Shown piece by piece: positions 60,736-64,000 of a DNA stretch of 64,000 nucleotides. Each line of letters opens with the position of its first letter. The first letter of the stretch is position 1. Below the pieces are notes generated by a model, which searched no databases, was not told the DNA's origin, and was given only the letters and a program-made list of their open reading frames with translations. A program made the translations under genes and the position numbers. Source of the stretch: Acholeplasmataceae bacterium (GTDB lineage: Bacteria; Bacillota_I; Bacilli_A; Acholeplasmatales; Acholeplasmataceae); assembly GCA_030603805.1 (NCBI GenBank), contig JAUVXD010000001.1, forward strand, positions 405,068 through 469,067, read 5' to 3'.

Positions 60736-61644
60736 CCCTTCATCCTCTAAATAATAAACATGTCTAATACCATCTTTGTTTTCGACATAAGCTGCTATAT
60801 AGGTATCTTTCGACACGATAAGATCGTTTACTGTTGTCACAAATCCATTATCATTCAGTGTTTTTGGATAATTTTTATCAGGGGAGTTTGGATCAATCCC
60901 ATGCCGATATGAGCGACTGATAAAATCAGTACAGTAAAATTTATTGTATGTATCTGCCACAAATAGAAAATTATAAAGTGAACGATTCTTGAGGTGTTGA
61001 TCAGCATAGTTCATGGTTTGATCAAGTTGATCATCACTGATATTTTTCACTCTTAGCACAACAAATTTTTCTCTATAATATGAACCGTAATAAGGGTAAG
61101 AGACATCATTTTCACTTCTATAATCTGGTAACATCCAATAATTGATGGATGATTTTCTAACACCGACTGAATACGCATGTGTTCCATCTGAAGGATCTGA
61201 AATAATTTCGAGGATACTTTCATCATCTTGTGGAAAACCTACAGCTTCAATAAACTGATTATTACCATTATTGAGAGCCGCATGTCCACCAACAAAAAAG
61301 CTCATCAGTTGGTGAAATCCGAGAATGTTTGGAAAAGGGGACTCTTGTGTAACAAAGATGTCGCCTTTTTTCCCCATAAAGGGCTCATCTTTTGTTGTAT
61401 AAAAAAGACTACGTGTATCATCTATCTCATAATCATTTATTCGCTCAATCGGATGATACATCCTTAATTCCTCTATACCATTATCAAAAATAATCGTTAT
61501 GGTTTCTTCTTCTGTACTTCGTTCTTTAAATGCTTCAATATAACGATTGACTTTCACATGTTGATTCAGTCCGTATAAAAAGATTACTGTCAGTAAAACG
61601 AGTACAATAAGGAAAAAATTTTTAACAGCCTTTTTTAATTTCAT
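60727..61644 (-). CDS. exported NlpC/P60-like (YiiX-type) permuted protease-fold protein
   Basis: About 305 residues from ATG 61644, chosen for AAAGAGGTG; an ATG at 61677 has none. One N-terminal membrane segment, then an extracellular domain with KKGDIFVTQES, a His in GGHAAL, and Cys in KFYCTDFISRSYRHG. The His-before-Cys order matches the permuted papain-like YiiX/YebB group, which act on amide bonds in lipids, proteins or wall. Role in metal resistance is unclear; it shares a response-regulator-like box with the SHOCT operon. Confidence 0.65.
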   Translation of the reverse strand: MKLKKAVKNFFLIVLVLLTVIFLYGLNQHVKVNRYIEAFKERSTEEETITIIFDNGIEELRMYHPIERINDYEIDDTRSLFYTTKDEPFMGKKGDIFVTQESPFPNILGFHQLMSFFVGGHAALNNGNNQFIEAVGFPQDDESILEIISDPSDGTHAYSVGVRKSSINYWMLPDYRSENDVSYPYYGSYYREKFVVLRVKNISDDQLDQTMNYADQHLKNRSLYNFLFVADTYNKFYCTDFISRSYRHGIDPNSPDKNYPKTLNDNGFVTTVNDLIVSKDTYIAAYVENKDGIRHVYYLEDEGLT

Positions 61645-61662
61645 GTTACACACCTCTTTATC

Positions 61663-61697
61663 ATTATATGAAAACAATGTAAATAAAATATGAATGT
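61663..61697 (-). promoter_or_regulatory. promoter with candidate response-regulator box
   Basis: Minus-strand TATAAT (61663-61668) with an upstream TACATTCAT...TTTACATTG element (61677-61697) in the -35 zone, resembling the TTTACATTCAT box before the SHOCT operon. The remaining 61698-61803 is A+T-rich. Confidence 0.4.
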
Positions 61698-61803
61698 ATA
61701 TAATTTAGGATATTCGATATTTTGTCATCAATATTTAAGAGATTTAGTTTTATTTTTGATGTCGTTTCAAGTATACTAGAACTAATTTAATGTCTTCAAA
61801 CAC

Positions 61804-62697
61804 ATGAACGATGAAATGAGGATGACGCAGCTGATGAATACCATCGAGATTTTTAATGTCTATTATTTTTTATATATTGGATTTGCAATTGTACTCACAT
61901 TGCTATCCGTTTTATACCTAGATCATCAATCAATCCGATTCAAAAAAAGATTTATCGTCTCTTTAATTATCATCAACTTTGTGGTCCACTTTCTTAAGGT
62001 ATTTATATATCCTTATACATTGGTCGATCATGTCTGGACAAAAGTCACTTTTGAAAATATTTCAGCAAGTACTGTTTTATTATTTCCGCTCTTATACATC
62101 ATAAAGAATCAAACACTTAAAGACTACATGGTCATTATAGGGATTTATGCAGGTTTAATTCCCTTTTTATATCCCGCAGATGTCATATCTCCTATCTTTA
62201 ATGGAACCATCTATATTGGAGAAAGACCTGCTTTTTTGTTAGAAAATATAAGATTTTATTTTGCACATTATATGCTCTTTCTGGTTTCGTTTTTGATGTT
62301 AAGATATCAGGTTCATCGCATTTCAGTTAAACGTTTTTATAAAATACCTTTTATTTTTATCGGAGTACTGTTGATTTTATTTCTCAACGAGTTAGTTATT
62401 ACATTTTTGGGTGGTGTACCTGTTGAATATCTTTTTGATCCCAGCAAACGTAATCCATCTTTTATTTTTGGAATTAAGGATGGTTTTGAAGGGTTAAGTA
62501 CTTTTATGGGTATCCTCGTTCCTCGATTTATGGAAGTGACTCATCCGACATATGGGTTTACTTTTTTCATTCCCGTAGTTTGGATGATTTTACCGGTTTT
62601 GTTTTTTGGTGGAATTTTAGTTATTGTTTTTTATGCAGTATTCGATAAACAATTTTTACATTCTATACATATTAAAAGGATAGGGGGAAAACGCTAA
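61804..62697 (+). CDS. multi-pass membrane protein (TIGR02206/YwaF-like)
   Basis: 297 residues with about seven hydrophobic segments; motifs NISASTVLLFPLLYI and a central HY in FAHYMLF suggest the YwaF/TMEM164-like family, which I recognise only loosely. No ribosome site stands out at 61804, and in-frame ATGs at 61813, 61819 and 61831 are alternatives. No metal-binding cluster. Function unknown. Confidence 0.6.
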   Translation: MNDEMRMTQLMNTIEIFNVYYFLYIGFAIVLTLLSVLYLDHQSIRFKKRFIVSLIIINFVVHFLKVFIYPYTLVDHVWTKVTFENISASTVLLFPLLYIIKNQTLKDYMVIIGIYAGLIPFLYPADVISPIFNGTIYIGERPAFLLENIRFYFAHYMLFLVSFLMLRYQVHRISVKRFYKIPFIFIGVLLILFLNELVITFLGGVPVEYLFDPSKRNPSFIFGIKDGFEGLSTFMGILVPRFMEVTHPTYGFTFFIPVVWMILPVLFFGGILVIVFYAVFDKQFLHSIHIKRIGGKR

Positions 62698-62706
62698 GTT
62701 AACTTA

Positions 62707-62757
62707 AAAAAAAGTGATTATACCGTGTTGGTTACAAACGGCATATTCACTTTTTTC
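62707..62757 (+). terminator. terminator after the membrane protein gene
   Basis: AAAAGTGAtTATaCCGT / ACGGcATAtTCACTTTTTT long imperfect stem ending in six T, just downstream of the stop. Confidence 0.8.
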
Positions 62758-62826
62758 ATTATATGTGTTCTCATGACATTAAGACTAGGAACGCAACTTT
62801 AGGACATGAACTTGTTAAAAGTCATT

Positions 62827-63144
62827 TTATTTTGGTTTATTAATTTGGTTAGAAACATCTATAATTGACTCAATAATTCCGTCAATAGTATCTAGATCAA
62901 TTGTAATCTTCTGATCAAGCAGAAACTGATTTATATTTGAGATCACGTACTTTTTCTTTTGATCACCTTTGGTATAATTCTTTTCTGCATCAATACAAAG
63001 CTTTCTGATTTGCTCCTCAACTTTGATAAACGTTTCATAGTATACTTTTGCCTTTGAGTTTCTTTTGGACCAGTAACCTAATCCAATAGATACAAGTGAA
63101 AGTATCACACTGATTATGGTAGTCATTAATTCTGTATTATTCAT
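62827..63144 (-). CDS. phage holin-like protein (LL-H type)
   Basis: 105 residues from ATG 63144, which overlaps the stop of the upstream holin remnant (ATGAATAA). One N-terminal membrane segment (MTTIISVILSLVSIGLGYW) and a charged helical tail with EKNYTKGDQKKKYVI, as in LL-H-type phage holins. With the adjacent remnant it marks a leftover prophage lysis region. No other phage genes are in view. Confidence 0.6.
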   Translation of the reverse strand: MNNTELMTTIISVILSLVSIGLGYWSKRNSKAKVYYETFIKVEEQIRKLCIDAEKNYTKGDQKKKYVISNINQFLLDQKITIDLDTIDGIIESIIDVSNQINKPK

Positions 63145-63358
63145 CTTTCTTATCCTCACCTTTACTTAGTACTTCAAGTGCATTTTTAATCATTCGTGGA
63201 ACAGGTAATCCTGCAAGCGTTGAATTCTCTAAGATACTTACACCTTCCATCGATATGAAGGCGATCACAGCTCCATCTCTTACAAGTTTAGTACCTAATA
63301 CAATATCTAGCTGTTCAGCTAAAGCAACTAAAAACAGAATGAATATTTTCGTAGCAGA
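63137..63358 (-). pseudogene. phage holin (family 4_1) C-terminal remnant
   Basis: An open frame without a start reads VALAEQLDIVLG ... FISMEGVSILENSTLAGLP VPRMIKNALEVL, the C-terminal pattern of toxin-secretion/phage-lysis holins (EGxSILEN..xLGxPVPxxL). The N-terminal membrane segments are lost exactly where repeat copy 3 begins, so the repeat, or the event that placed it, truncated the gene. Confidence 0.7.
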
Positions 63359-63362
63359 GCAA

Positions 63363-63687
63363 TGTTCTCACACTCAAGAAAATATATGCTTAGAGCATAG
63401 TTTGATGACCCACATTGATTTCGATATGTTTCCACATTGGGCAAAAAGTAAAAAAGAAGCATTTACCCTTTTAAAACTGGGGTAAATGCTTCTTGTTCTA
63501 TTGTATGAATGGCTTTTTTAAGCGGTTTTTAAAGAAAGCAATGTGATAGTTTCAACGTGCGTTGAAACAACCATATTGCTTGCAAAATCTACCTTGTGTG
63601 TATTGAAGTAACATCAAAAACGGCTAAAATATGTTTCCCTTTACAAGGTTAGGTAGGGGGCTAAAATACCAAAGAAACATATTTTTA
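63363..63687 (+). repeat. dispersed structured repeat, copy 3 (325 bp)
   Basis: Same 325-bp extent as copy 2. The hairpin is GAAGCATTTACCC / GGGTAAATGCTTC, where copy 2 has TTAACCC / GGGTTA, so the stem is kept while bases change. The inner stem, the GTGCGTTGAAA segment and the terminal ATATGTTTC / GAAACATAT pair are all kept. It abuts the truncated holin on one side and an IS3-type fragment on the other. The interval 63688-63785 shows no gene. Confidence 0.8.
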
Positions 63688-63785
63688 GGTTTAAAAGTTA
63701 AAAATCTTTATATCTACTGTATTGTTTAATTTCTGATTTTCTAAAAATAACAAGGATTCTTACTCTTTGTGTCTACTAAACTATA

Positions 63786-64000
63786 CTAACACCATTTTAT
63801 ACGTCTATAGCCATACGTTTTATTGCTCGCTTCAAAAATCTCTGAAATAAGTATTTTTATATCATGATATTTGTCTGTTGTCTGATGGTGCTCATAGTAA
63901 TAATACACAGATTTGGGAAGTCCCGATATTTCAAGTAGATCTTTTAATGCATATTTTCGCCTTAATTCCTTGACTACTTGGTATTTTTGTTTGTTCGTTC
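63786..64000 (-). pseudogene. IS3-family transposase OrfB, truncated fragment (runs off window)
   Basis: Minus-strand frame reads VVKELRRKYALKDLLEISGL then PKSVYYYY and ends YGYRRIKWC stop. This is the N-terminal region of IS3/IS150-type OrfB (LRxKYxLxxLLxxxGLPxSxYYY ... YGYRRI). The frame ends where the DDE domain should follow, so the copy is dead. The upstream part lies outside the window. Confidence 0.75.

Noticed and set aside
1..64000. Alternative genetic code (TGA as Trp)
   Set aside because: Several genes end in TGA with tight overlaps to the next start (for example 16433 and 54238), and Trp is TGG throughout.

Overview
The window is A+T-rich, tightly packed, mostly minus-strand bacterial DNA. 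TGA is used as a normal stop (for example the ends of csoR and of the second GGDEF/EAL gene) and Trp is TGG, so this is the standard code, not the Mycoplasma code. The very low G+C, lipoproteins, SipW-type signal peptidase, GTP-type PEP carboxykinase and Bacillus-style acetylated diaminopimelate pathway suggest a monoderm Firmicutes/Mollicutes lineage such as Acholeplasmatales or Izemoplasmatales. That placement is inference; no rRNA or tRNA is present to settle it.

1-14.7 kb is a surface-structure locus read right to left: three related SipW-cognate (TasA/camelysin-like) proteins, an ER-type SipW-like signal peptidase, a membrane-anchored McrB-like AAA+ ATPase, three more small proteins with the same signal-peptide style, and a giant secreted repeat protein of about 2330 residues. 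Just beyond it, a consensus promoter and a class-I c-di-GMP (GEMM) riboswitch with an overlapping terminator precede another paralogue of the first gene, cut by the window edge. Immediately upstream (15-19 kb) lie two overlapping GGDEF/EAL genes: one with an intact EAL phosphodiesterase site, one degenerate. A c-di-GMP-controlled fibre or matrix system is the most interesting proposal in this window.

19-31 kb: a lysine riboswitch precedes an eight-gene operon lysA-lysC-dapF-asd-dapA-dapB-dapH-aminotransferase. A PAS hybrid histidine kinase follows on the plus strand. The missing deacetylase of the acetyl-DAP pathway is encoded 2 kb away, with an Ogt-type DNA methyltransferase and a LURP-one-like protein. 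PEP carboxykinase is at 31-33 kb.

33-42 kb: a compact minus-strand string of small-molecule-modifying enzymes (nucleotidyltransferase-like, metallo-hydrolase, GrpB-GNAT-NUDIX fusion, MccF/LD-carboxypeptidase, kinase-GNAT fusion, amidase, GNAT), then a lipoprotein and a second LURP-one-like protein.

42-64 kb is accessory DNA. A Fic plus transglutaminase-like pair lies between two copies of a structured intergenic repeat; a third copy is at 63.4 kb. A metal-resistance island follows: MerA, a CadA/CadC pair, a two-component system with Met-rich and SHOCT proteins, CsoR-CueP-CopB, and CopZ-CopA-Lgt. The two copper operons carry the same 19-bp candidate CsoR operator. Around these genes lie a serine-recombinase tail, IS21-like terminal motifs, a holin remnant and an IS3-family fragment.
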